A stretch of DNA of 64,000 nucleotides from Pedobacter lusitanus (GTDB lineage Bacteria; Bacteroidota; Bacteroidia; Sphingobacteriales; Sphingobacteriaceae), in the NCBI RefSeq assembly GCF_040026395.1, contig NZ_CP157278.1:4030001-4094000 (forward strand), written 5' to 3'. Below the pieces are notes generated by a model that was not told the DNA's origin, did not search any database, and was given only the letters and a program-made list of their open reading frames with translations. Numbering within the stretch: position 1 is the first letter of the stretch; every line of letters starts with the position of its first letter. Below, piece after piece: positions 56,448 through 64,000 of the stretch. Both the position numbers and the translations under genes were made by a program.

Positions 56448-56485
56448 TTTGTATTTTAAAGGTTTTACAAATAATAAATTAAGCT

Positions 56486-56959
56486 ATGACAGAGGTAACA
56501 TATTACACTCAGGAAGGATTAGATAAGCTAAAGGAAGAGGTACATTACTTAACTACTACAGGGAGACAATTGATCTCCAAAGCTATAGCTGAAGCAAGAG
56601 ATAAAGGCGATCTGTCCGAAAATGCAGAATACGATGCTGCTAAAGAAGCACAAGGTCTGCACGAGGCAAAAATATCTAAATTAAAAAGTACACTTGCATC
56701 TGCAAGATTAATTGATGAATCGAAATTAGACCTGACCAAGGTGCTGGCACTGTCGATTGTTAAAATAAAGAATATCAAAAACGGTGCGACAATGACCTAT
56801 CAGCTGGTTGCTGAAAGTGAAGCTGATCTTAAGACCGGAAAAATTTCTGTTAAATCACCGATTGCACAAGGCTTACTCGGTAAGTCAGTAGGTGACAAAA
56901 CGGAAATTGAAGTTCCTGCTGGAAAAATTGAATTTGAAATATTGGAAATCACCAGATAA
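56486..56959 (+). CDS. greA: Transcription elongation factor GreA
   Basis: A 157-residue factor that stimulates RNA cleavage in backtracked RNA polymerase. N-terminal coiled coil carries the acidic tip in ARDKGDLSENAEYDAAKE; the C-terminal FKBP-like domain ends in KIEFEILEITR. Normal length. HIT gene nine bases downstream. Confidence 0.96.
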   Translation: MTEVTYYTQEGLDKLKEEVHYLTTTGRQLISKAIAEARDKGDLSENAEYDAAKEAQGLHEAKISKLKSTLASARLIDESKLDLTKVLALSIVKIKNIKNGATMTYQLVAESEADLKTGKISVKSPIAQGLLGKSVGDKTEIEVPAGKIEFEILEITR

Positions 56960-56968
56960 TCATTTTAT

Positions 56969-57361
56969 ATGTCAAGTATATTTTCTAAGATCGTAGCAGG
57001 AGAAATTCCCGCACATGTAGTTGCCGAAACGACAGAGTTTCTGGCGTTTTTAGATGTTAGTCCTTTAACAATGGGTCATGTACTGGTAATCCCTAAAAAG
57101 GAAATTGATTATATATTTGATATGGACGAAGAAAGTTATTTCGGACTTACTTTATTTGCTAAGATAGTAGCAGTGGCAGTAAAGAAGGCTTTTCCATGTA
57201 TCAAGGTAGGAATGGCTGTTATTGGCCTGGAAGTACCCCACGTACACATCCATCTGATTCCTATGAATGCTGTTGGAGATATGAACTTCAATAAAGCGAA
57301 GCTAAGCCCAACACAGGAAGAGCTGCAGGAAGCAGCACTCAAAATTAAAGCACAATTGTAA
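56969..57361 (+). CDS. HIT family nucleotide-binding protein
   Basis: A 130-residue histidine-triad protein, related to HINT nucleotide phosphoramidases. The triad is VPHVHIHLIPM; the start SIFSKIVAGEIPAHVVAE is typical. Likely cotranscribed with greA, ending in a terminator. Confidence 0.93.
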   Translation: MSSIFSKIVAGEIPAHVVAETTEFLAFLDVSPLTMGHVLVIPKKEIDYIFDMDEESYFGLTLFAKIVAVAVKKAFPCIKVGMAVIGLEVPHVHIHLIPMNAVGDMNFNKAKLSPTQEELQEAALKIKAQL

Positions 57362-57367
57362 ATATAT

Positions 57368-57391
57368 GAGCCAGTTCAGACTGGCTCTTTT
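57368..57391 (+). terminator. Intrinsic terminator of greA-HIT
   Basis: Perfect stem GAGCCAGT (57368-57375) with ACTGGCTC (57380-57387), loop TCAG, then TTTTGC. Seven bases after the HIT stop. Confidence 0.92.
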
Positions 57392-57392
57392 G

Positions 57393-57719
57393 CTATTTTA
57401 GCTTTTCATTATTTTTATGTCTGTCGGCATCTCTGATACTCTTTTTAATCAGGTTTTTCTCCATAGCTTCAGTAAGGTTGATACCAGTCTGGTTGGCCAG
57501 GCAGATTAAAACAAATAATACATCAGCCATTTCATCACCAAGATCTACAGCTTCGTCACTTTTTTTGAAAGATTGTTCTCCGTATTTGCGGGACATAATA
57601 CGGGCTACCTCGCCAACTTCTTCCATTAAAATCGCCGTATTTGTTAATTCACTGAAATAACGGACTCCGGTTGTATTTATCCATTGGTCAACCGTGTCCT
57701 GTGCTTCCTGTATAGTCAT
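57393..57719 (-). CDS. MazG-like nucleotide pyrophosphohydrolase
   Basis: A 108-residue all-alpha NTP pyrophosphatase. The EExxE and ExxD metal motifs appear as LMEEVGEVAR and DEMADVLFVL. These enzymes clear non-canonical or excess (d)NTPs; a dCTPase role is possible. Starts immediately after the dtd stop, so translationally coupled to it. Confidence 0.88.
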   Translation of the reverse strand: MTIQEAQDTVDQWINTTGVRYFSELTNTAILMEEVGEVARIMSRKYGEQSFKKSDEAVDLGDEMADVLFVLICLANQTGINLTEAMEKNLIKKSIRDADRHKNNEKLK

Positions 57720-58172
57720 TTATTCTTTATTTTTAGTATCTATTAATATCGTAACCGGTCCGTCGTTAATTAAACTGATCTTCATGTCAGCTCCAAAAAT
57801 CCCTGTTTGTACAGGTTTATTCAGCAACATAGTCAATTGTTTAATCATATCCTGGTATAGTGGAATTGCTTTATCTGGTCTTGCCGCCCTGGTAAAGCCA
57901 GGTCTGTTTCCTTTTTTTGTTGCAGCAAACAGCGTAAACTGGCTGATCAGTAAAATATTGCCGCCAATATCCGCAAGAGATTTATTCATTAAGCCATTTT
58001 CATCACTGAAAATTCTGATGTTGAATATTTTGGCAGCCAGCCATTCAACATCTTCCTGTTCATCAGCATCTTCAATACCCAGTAAAACCAGTAATCCATT
58101 TTCAATAGCACCAGTTATGTTGTTATCGACCTGGCAGCTGGCCGATGTTACTCTTTGTATAACTGCTCTCAT
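57720..58172 (-). CDS. dtd: D-aminoacyl-tRNA deacylase
   Basis: A 150-residue enzyme hydrolysing D-aminoacyl-tRNA. Motifs: MRAVIQRVTSASCQVDN, the SQFTLFA motif (LLISQFTLFAATKKGNRPGF) and the GPVT motif near the end (NDGPVTI). Six bases after rsgA. Confidence 0.95.
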   Translation of the reverse strand: MRAVIQRVTSASCQVDNNITGAIENGLLVLLGIEDADEQEDVEWLAAKIFNIRIFSDENGLMNKSLADIGGNILLISQFTLFAATKKGNRPGFTRAARPDKAIPLYQDMIKQLTMLLNKPVQTGIFGADMKISLINDGPVTILIDTKNKE

Positions 58173-58178
58173 AAATCT

Positions 58179-59099
58179 TTAAGCTCTAGTTTCATTGCCG
58201 TGATATATACTCAGATAACTTTCGTAACGGCTGCTTTCTATTTCTCCTGTTTTAACAGCTTCGAGAACTGCACAGCTAGGCTCATTAATATGACGGCAGT
58301 TATGAAATTTGCAGCTATGCATCAGGTCACGTATTTCTCTGAAATAGTGTCCCAGCTCTTCCGGTTTGATATCATAAATGCCCAATTCTCTGATTCCCGG
58401 ACTATCTATCAGGTAGCCCCCAAAAGGTAGTGTATGCATTTCAGCAAATGTGGTGGTATGCTGGCCTTTATCACTGGCTTCAGATATTTCTCCGGTTTTA
58501 ATACTCCGGCCTGGTAAAAGCACGTTGATCAGGCTGGATTTTCCTACCCCCGAATGACCTGAAAATAGTGTTGTTTTATCTTTTAACAGGTTTTCAATCA
58601 TCGGCATGTTGGTCCCTTCAATCGCGGAAACTTCATAACATGGATAGCCCAGACGTTCATAAATGTTTTTATACTCTGCCAGTACTTCAAGTCCGTCTTC
58701 ATTGTATAAGTCCAGTTTATTGAATATCAGTACCGCTGGGATACTATAAGCTTCTGCAGTCACTAAAAAACGGTCTATAAAACCTAATGAAGTACGTGGC
58801 GAAGCGAGTGTTACTACCAGAAAAGCTTCATCAATATTGGCTGCGATGATCTGCGCCTGTTTTGATAAGTTGATTGATTTTCTGATAATATAATTCTTCC
58901 TTGGATGAAGATTATAAATAACTCCATTCTCAGAATTAGGCTCCATTTCGAAGTCTACCTGATCTCCAACTGCAATAGGATTGGTGGTTTGAATTCCTTT
59001 GATCCGGAATTTCCCTTTAATCCTGCATTGATAATCATGGCCATCTTCTCCATGAACCAAATACCAGCTACCTGTTGATTTTATTACTAGTCCCTGCAT
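58179..59099 (-). CDS. rsgA: Ribosome small subunit-dependent GTPase A
   Basis: A 306-residue circularly permuted GTPase that aids 30S maturation. OB fold (residues 1-70), then G4 NKLDLYN, G1 GHSGVGKSSLIN and G3 DSPGIREL, in the permuted order. The C-terminal zinc finger is CKFHNCRHINEPSC. Leads the rsgA-dtd-mazG operon. Confidence 0.96.
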   Translation of the reverse strand: MQGLVIKSTGSWYLVHGEDGHDYQCRIKGKFRIKGIQTTNPIAVGDQVDFEMEPNSENGVIYNLHPRKNYIIRKSINLSKQAQIIAANIDEAFLVVTLASPRTSLGFIDRFLVTAEAYSIPAVLIFNKLDLYNEDGLEVLAEYKNIYERLGYPCYEVSAIEGTNMPMIENLLKDKTTLFSGHSGVGKSSLINVLLPGRSIKTGEISEASDKGQHTTTFAEMHTLPFGGYLIDSPGIRELGIYDIKPEELGHYFREIRDLMHSCKFHNCRHINEPSCAVLEAVKTGEIESSRYESYLSIYHGNETRA

Positions 59100-59121
59100 A
59101 ATTTACGCAGTAAAGATAGAT

Positions 59122-59160
59122 AAAAAACAGGAGGGTGCTTAAAATTGTGGCAGACTCCTG
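59122..59160 (-). terminator. Terminator of the tail-fibre-like gene
   Basis: CAGGAG (59155-59160 on the minus strand) pairs with CTCCTG (59128-59133), followed by a six-T run. It lies between that gene and rsgA. Confidence 0.6.
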
Positions 59161-59185
59161 AATCTTATCTTCCTGGTATTTATAC

Positions 59186-60136
59186 TTATTTCTTAATTGT
59201 TTGTCTGATATCTTTTATTTCTTCTTTTAGAATTATGTTCTCTTTTTTCATCTCAATCATATAAAGTGTGAGTTCTTCAATTTTTTGCAGTAACCTGGCG
59301 TTCATCTCACCTAAAGGAATACCGTTTTCCTTAACTTCTTTTTCTGATGGAATATCGGGTAGATGTTTGTTTTTTTTTATATAAAGCTCAACGTCCGAAA
59401 GAGTTCTGAGCGGATAGGTGTCGTTAAATACAAAATCAGACCATTCTGTATCTACCCTGATCTCTTTAGCCCGTATTTTTCCGTTAACAGCCAGTCTGTA
59501 ATCGCCGGGCTCTTCTGTGCCGATACCAACGTTTCCATCATTTTTAATTAACATGGCTAGTTTACCTGTGAAATTCGCATCTGCCACTGCTATTGCGGGC
59601 CGGTTGGTGTAAAATAAAATTCCTCCCTGATTTGCCCTGGAATTGCCAGGGATCAATATAGAGGCTCCTGCCATTGAAGGATGTGATTTTGCAATTAAAA
59701 AGGTATCATCTCCTTTAAAATATAAATTAGATGAGATCAAAACAGATCCGTGGTTGTTGGAGCTGAAATTGACAAAGTTTTTACTGCTGGTATTATAATC
59801 ATTCTGACCAAACCCTACATAATAACTGTTGATATCACCAGTAACATCCAGTTTGGCCTGAGGATTCTCATTACCAATTCCAATGTTGCCATTTGGGAGT
59901 ATTCTTAAAGCCGAAAGTCCACCACCGCGCCAGCTAAATACTATAGGTAGTTTTAACCCGCTGGGCGCCTGTGGAGCTTCAAAAAACAGCCCGTTCGTAG
60001 CATCAGAAAATATGCCCGTTTTTTGAAAATCAGATCCATCGAGTCCCGGGCCCCATATGAATATAGGATTTTGCGCATAAACGGTAGAATAACCACATAG
60101 TAGTAAAACTGTAAGATATAGTAATTTTTTTCTCAT
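59186..60136 (-). CDS. Tail-fibre-like exported surface protein
   Basis: A 316-residue exported protein. I start at the ATG at 60136, giving the signal peptide KKLLYLTVLLLCGYSTVYAQ; an in-frame TTG upstream would add 13 residues before it. Two GNIGIGNENPQAKLDVTGDI-like repeats (second: NVGIGTEEPGDYRLAVNGKI) resemble phage tail-fibre collar repeats. The C-terminus LSDVELYIKKNKHLPDIPSE and LGEMNARLLQKIEELTLYMI is a frequent Bacteroidota ending with a trimer-forming coiled coil. Probably a surface-exposed trimeric fibre; binding target unknown. A TATATTTG box at 60208-60215 could be its promoter. Confidence 0.75.
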   Translation of the reverse strand: MRKKLLYLTVLLLCGYSTVYAQNPIFIWGPGLDGSDFQKTGIFSDATNGLFFEAPQAPSGLKLPIVFSWRGGGLSALRILPNGNIGIGNENPQAKLDVTGDINSYYVGFGQNDYNTSSKNFVNFSSNNHGSVLISSNLYFKGDDTFLIAKSHPSMAGASILIPGNSRANQGGILFYTNRPAIAVADANFTGKLAMLIKNDGNVGIGTEEPGDYRLAVNGKIRAKEIRVDTEWSDFVFNDTYPLRTLSDVELYIKKNKHLPDIPSEKEVKENGIPLGEMNARLLQKIEELTLYMIEMKKENIILKEEIKDIRQTIKK

Positions 60137-60242
60137 GTTGATTCGGGATTTAATTGTAAGATTAAATAAATGCAAGTATAGGTAATACTGGCATCTTATC
60201 TGCGAATCAAATATAGATCAGGGTATTTAGTATCGCTGTCTC

Positions 60243-62075
60243 CTATCTGGCCATTCTTAGAGCCTGCTCCAGAATTTCATCTTTTCCCATACCGATACCA
60301 TTACATGTAGGGTTAACGATAACATCAGGAATAATACCAGCCAGATGGTGTTTACTCCCGTCATTATTTTTTGTTAGCAGTCCCGTATAACCTATCTGAT
60401 AGCGCCCCGGCAGATAAATCATATTGATATTTCCATTTGTTCCGGAAGTTGGTTGTCCGATAATGGTTGCGAGTTTGAAATCTTTTATCGAACTGAGCAG
60501 TGTTTCTGATGCACTTTGTGCACTGGCATCGGTGAGGAAGTAGATCTTTGCATTTAAATGTGGTAAGAGAGGATTTATTTGTTCAGCGTTTGATTGATAA
60601 GTGATCTTCTCAAAATCGGGATAGATAATTTCCGGAGTAAAGAAAGTATTTGTTTTCACTGATTTCTTCAGTAAATGAGAGATCACATTAAAAGCATTAT
60701 CATTCAAAGGATAGCCCCTCAGATCAAATATAATAGCCCTGGCACTGGTCAGTGCAACTTTATATTGAATATCACTGATAGAATCCTCTGATAAATTGAT
60801 GTAATATATATGCGGTTCTATCCAGCCCGCAGGTACCGGTTTGGTTTTAAATGAGCCGTTTCTATATCCGGTTCCTTTAATACTTCTGGAGATGTTCAAG
60901 GATTTTCTGCCTCTTTTGCTACTAAGTACTAAATTGATAGTTGTCTGTCCGGGCCCATTCAATAAAGTAGTTAATCCTTTATATTCTTTCCATTGTGCAG
61001 ATCCTGATAAAAGTCCTTCCCTGGATAGTAGTGCGTTGTGGGATGACTGGTAATCTATGGAATCTATAATATCACCTTTTGATATCTCTTTGACCAGATT
61101 GGTATCCAGGACTTCTTTTACAACAATTTTGCCTTCAGCTTTAGTAAGAATCAACGGAGCAGAAGCATCATTTGTATGATCACTTCCATCAGATAGTTCA
61201 ATAAATAGATGACCATCATTTAAAGGGGCGCACATTAACTTCAGTGTATTTAAAAAATCGCCGGTAGTTTGATCTGTAAAAGCACGCTGAATAGCATCTG
61301 TTAAAATATCCCCTGCAGGTTTTGAAGCATCTTCCCAGTAGGGAAAAGAATGTTTTAAGATATTCCAGGCAATGGTAATATCCGCCAGTCTGACGACCAG
61401 GCTGTCCCCGCTTATTTTTAGATTCCCGCTTAAATCTTTGGGTAAACCATTATTTATAGCTGCGGTTAGCCGTTTGGTTGATACCGTGTCCGCTTTAGGG
61501 TAAGTACCTTCTCTGGTTGTGTATAAAGCATAAGGTACAATACAGGAAATTCCGGAAGTAATTTGTTTTTGGAGAAACTCGCCAACTACAGCCTGTTTTT
61601 TGAATATATCATCACCCGGATGGACTTTTTTTTCTGAACTTCTGTTTGTACGGACGCTTTTATAGATGTTATTATACATTGGCAGTCCGAATCCAAGATG
61701 CTGCCAGGTTATGGTTTGATAGTATTCCGGATTTCCCGGGGTAAGTTCCCGGAGCGAAAAATATTCCGGTTCGCTGTTAAAGAATACTTTAACAGCAGGT
61801 GCAATAGGGTGAAATATATTTTTTAATTCACTTAGTAATTCATCATCATCTTTTATAGTCAGCATTTTCCTGTGACCATAAATTGCAACCAGTGCCCAGT
61901 CCTGTGGTGCTTCATCACTGGGATGAAAATACTGTACATATCCATATAACCTTGTAAAAGCTTCAATGTTTCTTACCTGACGACTGGTTGGCCGGGCAAA
62001 TAGATTTGCTGTAGTGGTTATGCTGATCAGCACTAACAGCCCAGTTTGATGGAAAAAGCTGGTGTTTCTTTTCAT
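60243..62075 (-). CDS. S41 family peptidase (C-terminal processing protease-like)
   Basis: A 610-residue exported protein with signal peptide (residues 1-28). After a long N-terminal region with an HPSDEAPQDW-type motif seen in other Bacteroidota S41 proteins, a short PDZ-like part (about 325-400) is followed by the tail-specific protease domain (about 410-600). The probable nucleophile serine is in FLTDASAQSASETLL, with GQPTSGTNGNINM after it. Substrate unknown. Divergent from thrL; its upstream region contains the phased TTAAC array. Confidence 0.83.
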   Translation of the reverse strand: MKRNTSFFHQTGLLVLISITTTANLFARPTSRQVRNIEAFTRLYGYVQYFHPSDEAPQDWALVAIYGHRKMLTIKDDDELLSELKNIFHPIAPAVKVFFNSEPEYFSLRELTPGNPEYYQTITWQHLGFGLPMYNNIYKSVRTNRSSEKKVHPGDDIFKKQAVVGEFLQKQITSGISCIVPYALYTTREGTYPKADTVSTKRLTAAINNGLPKDLSGNLKISGDSLVVRLADITIAWNILKHSFPYWEDASKPAGDILTDAIQRAFTDQTTGDFLNTLKLMCAPLNDGHLFIELSDGSDHTNDASAPLILTKAEGKIVVKEVLDTNLVKEISKGDIIDSIDYQSSHNALLSREGLLSGSAQWKEYKGLTTLLNGPGQTTINLVLSSKRGRKSLNISRSIKGTGYRNGSFKTKPVPAGWIEPHIYYINLSEDSISDIQYKVALTSARAIIFDLRGYPLNDNAFNVISHLLKKSVKTNTFFTPEIIYPDFEKITYQSNAEQINPLLPHLNAKIYFLTDASAQSASETLLSSIKDFKLATIIGQPTSGTNGNINMIYLPGRYQIGYTGLLTKNNDGSKHHLAGIIPDVIVNPTCNGIGMGKDEILEQALRMAR

Positions 62076-62140
62076 CGGATGTTAAATTGGTAATACAAGG
62101 TATATTGTTTAATAATTAATTTAAATAAAGGACATGTTAT

Positions 62141-62200
62141 TTAACTATTTTTAACAAGGATTAACATTTGTTAACACTGTTTAACGGTGGTTAACAATTG
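62141..62200. repeat. Six TTAAC pentamers phased at 10 bp
   Basis: TTAAC begins at 62141, 62151, 62161, 62171, 62181 and 62191, each followed by five unrelated bases (tattt, aagga, atttg, actgt, ggtgg, aattg). TTAAA also occurs in phase at 62121 and 62241. Two units are full GTTAAC palindromes. The array is 66-125 bp upstream of the S41 start and about 155-215 bp upstream of the thr leader. Confidence 0.9.
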
Positions 62201-62289
62201 CCGGCTTGATGTCGTTCTTTTTTTATGATAATGATGTTGGTTAAAAGAGCTTTAAAAGCCGTTCAGATATTTTTTTTTCTCATTCACTT

Positions 62290-62350
62290 GCTTATTAGGA
62301 AAATATAACTTTACTTTATGGCATAGCGATAAAGAAGCAATATTGCTATG
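62290..62350 (+). promoter_or_regulatory. Possible thr operon promoter and start-site structure
   Basis: A TTG near 62288-62290 is followed by TAACTTTA (15-base spacer) or TACTTTAT (21-base spacer), each one or two bases from TAnnTTTG. Downstream, CATAGC (62322-62327) can pair with GCTATG (62345-62350) just before the leader ATG, around a palindrome at 62336-62347. Confidence 0.35.
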
Positions 62351-62355
62351 GACAT

Positions 62356-62436
62356 ATGATAAATAATTCAACCCTTACATCCATTATTATTACCACCACC
62401 GGGAAAGCCGGAGGCAGGTGTATATTGGTATATTAA
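62356..62436 (+). CDS. thrL: thr operon leader peptide
   Basis: A 26-codon frame, ATG to TAA, encoding MINNSTLTSIIITTTGKAGG and six more residues. Codons 10-15 are Ile-Ile-Ile-Thr-Thr-Thr, with two further threonines at 6 and 8. It sits 23 bases before a strong terminator and about 150 before thrA. This is the arrangement of a classical attenuation leader: when charged Thr- or Ile-tRNA is scarce the ribosome stalls on these codons and the terminator does not form. Confidence 0.85.
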   Translation: MINNSTLTSIIITTTGKAGGRCILVY

Positions 62437-62459
62437 GAAAAATAAGAAACCATAAAAAA

Positions 62460-62494
62460 GCGCCTTCCTCTAAACCGGAAGGCGCTTTTTTTTT
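62460..62494 (+). terminator. thr attenuator
   Basis: GCGCCTTCC (62460-62468) pairs perfectly with GGAAGGCGC (62477-62485), 8-base loop, then a nine-T run. An antiterminator is possible: GGAGGC at 62410-62415, inside the leader, can pair with GCCTTC at 62462-62467 (one G.U). A stalled ribosome on the Ile/Thr codons would leave that strand free. Confidence 0.88.
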
Positions 62495-62588
62495 GCCTAA
62501 ACCTGTATGTGTCTGGTAAAACTGAAATTTTCAGAGGCTCATACGAAAACTATATGACTAAGAAACGTTAGACCAATAATTGAAAACT

Positions 62589-64000
62589 ATGAACATTCTA
62601 AAATTCGGCGGTACTTCAGTAGGTTCAGCATCAGGTATCCGAACCCTGATCAGTATTCTCAGAGAAAGGGAACAGGGTGAATACCCGGTAGTTGTACTTT
62701 CAGCAATGAGCGGAGTAACCAATCTGCTTCAGACCATGGCAGAAAAAGCAAAGGTAGCAGAAGAATATGCTGCAGAGCTAAAGGAAATTGAAGAAAAGCA
62801 CTTCGGGGTTATTAAAGCCCTGCTTCCTGCTTCTGCCCAAAATCCTGTATTTACCAGGTTGAAAATATACTTCAATGAACTGGAGGATATCCTGCAATCT
62901 GTCTATCATCTAAAAGAATTAAGTCCTCAGACCAGAGATTTAATCCTGAGTTTTGGAGAACGCTGTTCTGCTTTTATGATTAGTCATATTGCCAGACAGG
63001 ATTTTCCAGATGCATTGTGTGTAGATGGAGCTGAACTGATTAAGACTGACAGTAATTTTGGACAGGCAAAAGTAAATACACCATTGACAGAAAGCCTTAT
63101 TCAGGATTTCTATGAAGATAATAGAGATAAACTATTATTTGTTACCGGATTTATAGCCAGCAATGCCGAAGGTAGAACCACAACTTTGGGACGCGGTGGC
63201 AGCGATTTTACAGCTGCAATCTGGGGTTCTGCATTGAATGTAAATGAGATTGAAATATGGACTGATGTAGACGGAATGTTAACTGCCGATCCCAGGATGG
63301 TAGAAAAAGCATTTTCGTTACCTGAGCTGAGTTATACTGAAGCAATGGAGCTGTCTTACTTTGGGGCAAAAGTTATCTATCCCCCAACCATGACTCCGGC
63401 ATTTCTAAAGAAGATTCCTATTGTGATTAAGAATACCTTCAATAAAGATTTTAAAGGGACTTATATCCGTCATGGGGTAGATACTTCAGCATTACCTATT
63501 AAAGGGATTTCATCTATTGATGAAATCAGTATTCTGAATCTGTCCGGAAGCGGGATGGTTGGAAAAGCTGGTTTTAGCGGCAGGTTATTTTCTCTTTTGT
63601 CAAGAGAACAGATTAATGTAGTATTGATTACCCAGTCATCTTCAGAACACAGTATCACGTTCGCTGTAAAACCTGCAGATGCTTTAAGCGCACTGGCGAT
63701 TATCAGTAAAGAATTTGAGCTGGAATTACAGGCTAAAAAGCTGGAGTATCCACAAGTGGAGAATGGATTGGCCGTACTGGCCATTGTAGGCGAAAATATG
63801 AAACATACCCCAGGCATGTCCGGTAAATTATTTCATGCCCTGGGTAGAAACGGAGTTAATGTGCGGGCAATTGCACAAGGATCTTCAGAATATAATATAT
63901 CAGTTATTTTATCAAAAACTGATCTTTCAAAAGCAGTAAATGCCGTACATGATGCTTTCTTTGAGGATCTGAAAAAAACACTCCATGTGTTTTGTCTGGG
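62589..64000 (+). CDS. thrA: Bifunctional aspartokinase/homoserine dehydrogenase I (5' part)
   Basis: The gene is cut by the window edge after 470 codons. Residues 1-290 are aspartokinase: KFGGTSVGSASGIR at the start, then TTLGRGGSDFTAAIW and WTDVDGMLTADPRMV. From about 300 to 460 come two ACT domains that would bind threonine (ISSIDEISILNLSGSGMVG, VAIVGENM-like AIVGENMKHTPGMSGKLFHA). The last visible residues, KKTLHVFCLG, look like the start of the homoserine dehydrogenase Rossmann fold, which favours the bifunctional ThrA over a lone LysC. It makes the first and third steps from aspartate to threonine. Confidence 0.92.
   Translation, partial: MNILKFGGTSVGSASGIRTLISILREREQGEYPVVVLSAMSGVTNLLQTMAEKAKVAEEYAAELKEIEEKHFGVIKALLPASAQNPVFTRLKIYFNELEDILQSVYHLKELSPQTRDLILSFGERCSAFMISHIARQDFPDALCVDGAELIKTDSNFGQAKVNTPLTESLIQDFYEDNRDKLLFVTGFIASNAEGRTTTLGRGGSDFTAAIWGSALNVNEIEIWTDVDGMLTADPRMVEKAFSLPELSYTEAMELSYFGAKVIYPPTMTPAFLKKIPIVIKNTFNKDFKGTYIRHGVDTSALPIKGISSIDEISILNLSGSGMVGKAGFSGRLFSLLSREQINVVLITQSSSEHSITFAVKPADALSALAIISKEFELELQAKKLEYPQVENGLAVLAIVGENMKHTPGMSGKLFHALGRNGVNVRAIAQGSSEYNISVILSKTDLSKAVNAVHDAFFEDLKKTLHVFCL

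Noticed and set aside
57694..58182. 162-codon plus-strand frame opposite dtd
   Set aside because: Lies entirely antisense to dtd, which has clear family motifs.
62141..62200. Intrinsic DNA bend from phased A-tracts
   Set aside because: The phased element is TTAAC, whose central TpA step does not form an A-tract; phasing is real but ordinary A-tract bending is not the explanation.
62141..62200. LytTR-type response regulator sites
   Set aside because: LytTR sites are direct repeats about 21 bp apart with a longer motif; the 10-bp period and 5-base core do not fit.

Overview
The window looks like chromosomal DNA of a Bacteroidota bacterium, most likely of the Pedobacter/Sphingobacteriaceae type. 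This rests on gene content: a ~2,390-residue SprA (type IX secretion translocon), two TatA-like proteins with no TatB, a carboxypeptidase-regulatory-domain outer-membrane barrel, DUF4292, and a fused E1 alpha/beta dehydrogenase. It also rests on AT-rich intergenic regions with TAnnTTTG promoter boxes and on frequent TTG/GTG starts. The species assignment is inference; there is no rRNA or tRNA gene in view. Almost all of the sequence is ordinary core genome. No prophage, transposase, CRISPR array or restriction system was seen.

Layout. 1-3.3 kb (minus strand): comF, rlmN, rluF, preceded by a duplicated hairpin element. 3.3-3.8 kb: a non-coding stretch with an unusual 11-bp-period inverted array. 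3.8-15.3 kb (plus): amidohydrolase, nitronate monooxygenase, acylphosphatase, flippase, dut, TPR protein, DUF4292 lipoprotein, EnvC-like protein, two tatA, gatA, mltD. 15.5-26.9 kb (plus): maeB, ruvA, sprA, a 95-bp tandem repeat, gcvH, vanZ-like gene and a 45-residue lipoprotein. 27-29.9 kb: an outer-membrane beta-barrel. 29.9-38 kb: pentapeptide-repeat protein, feoAB, SprT-like protein, a lipoprotein, an E1 alpha/beta fusion and a lone LutB-type iron-sulfur protein. 38-48.5 kb (minus): M28 peptidase, rpiB, tatC, then the fatty-acid/phospholipid run pdxA-yceD-rpmF-plsX-fabH-accB-accC and a lipoprotein. 48.7-57.4 kb: rsmA, a D-2-hydroxyacid dehydrogenase, the DUF2339/DUF3999 pair, an M1 peptidase, greA and HIT. 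57.4-62.1 kb (minus): mazG-like, dtd, rsgA, a tail-fibre-like surface protein and an S41 peptidase. 62.1-64 kb: a phased TTAAC array, then the thr leader, its attenuator and the 5' part of thrA.

How the genes work together. dut-TPR-DUF4292-envC looks like an envelope/peptidoglycan operon. tatA x2 and the distant tatC together could make a minimal Tat translocase. pdxA through accC supplies malonyl-ACP, FabH initiation and acyl-phosphate for phospholipids. rsgA-dtd-mazG is a ribosome/tRNA/nucleotide quality-control operon. thrA is apparently governed by classical attenuation: a 26-codon ORF with Ile-Ile-Ile-Thr-Thr-Thr lies just before a strong terminator.

The most unusual signals are all non-coding: (i) six TTAAC pentamers at exactly 10-bp spacing (62141-62195) between a divergent S41 peptidase gene and the thr leader; (ii) five direct plus four inverted degenerate 11-bp units (3552-3658); (iii) a 95-bp tandem repeat after sprA whose hairpin arms show a compensatory change relative to the adjacent hairpin (25654-25927); (iv) two diverged hairpin elements after comF whose pairing only works well on the minus-strand RNA (5-230).
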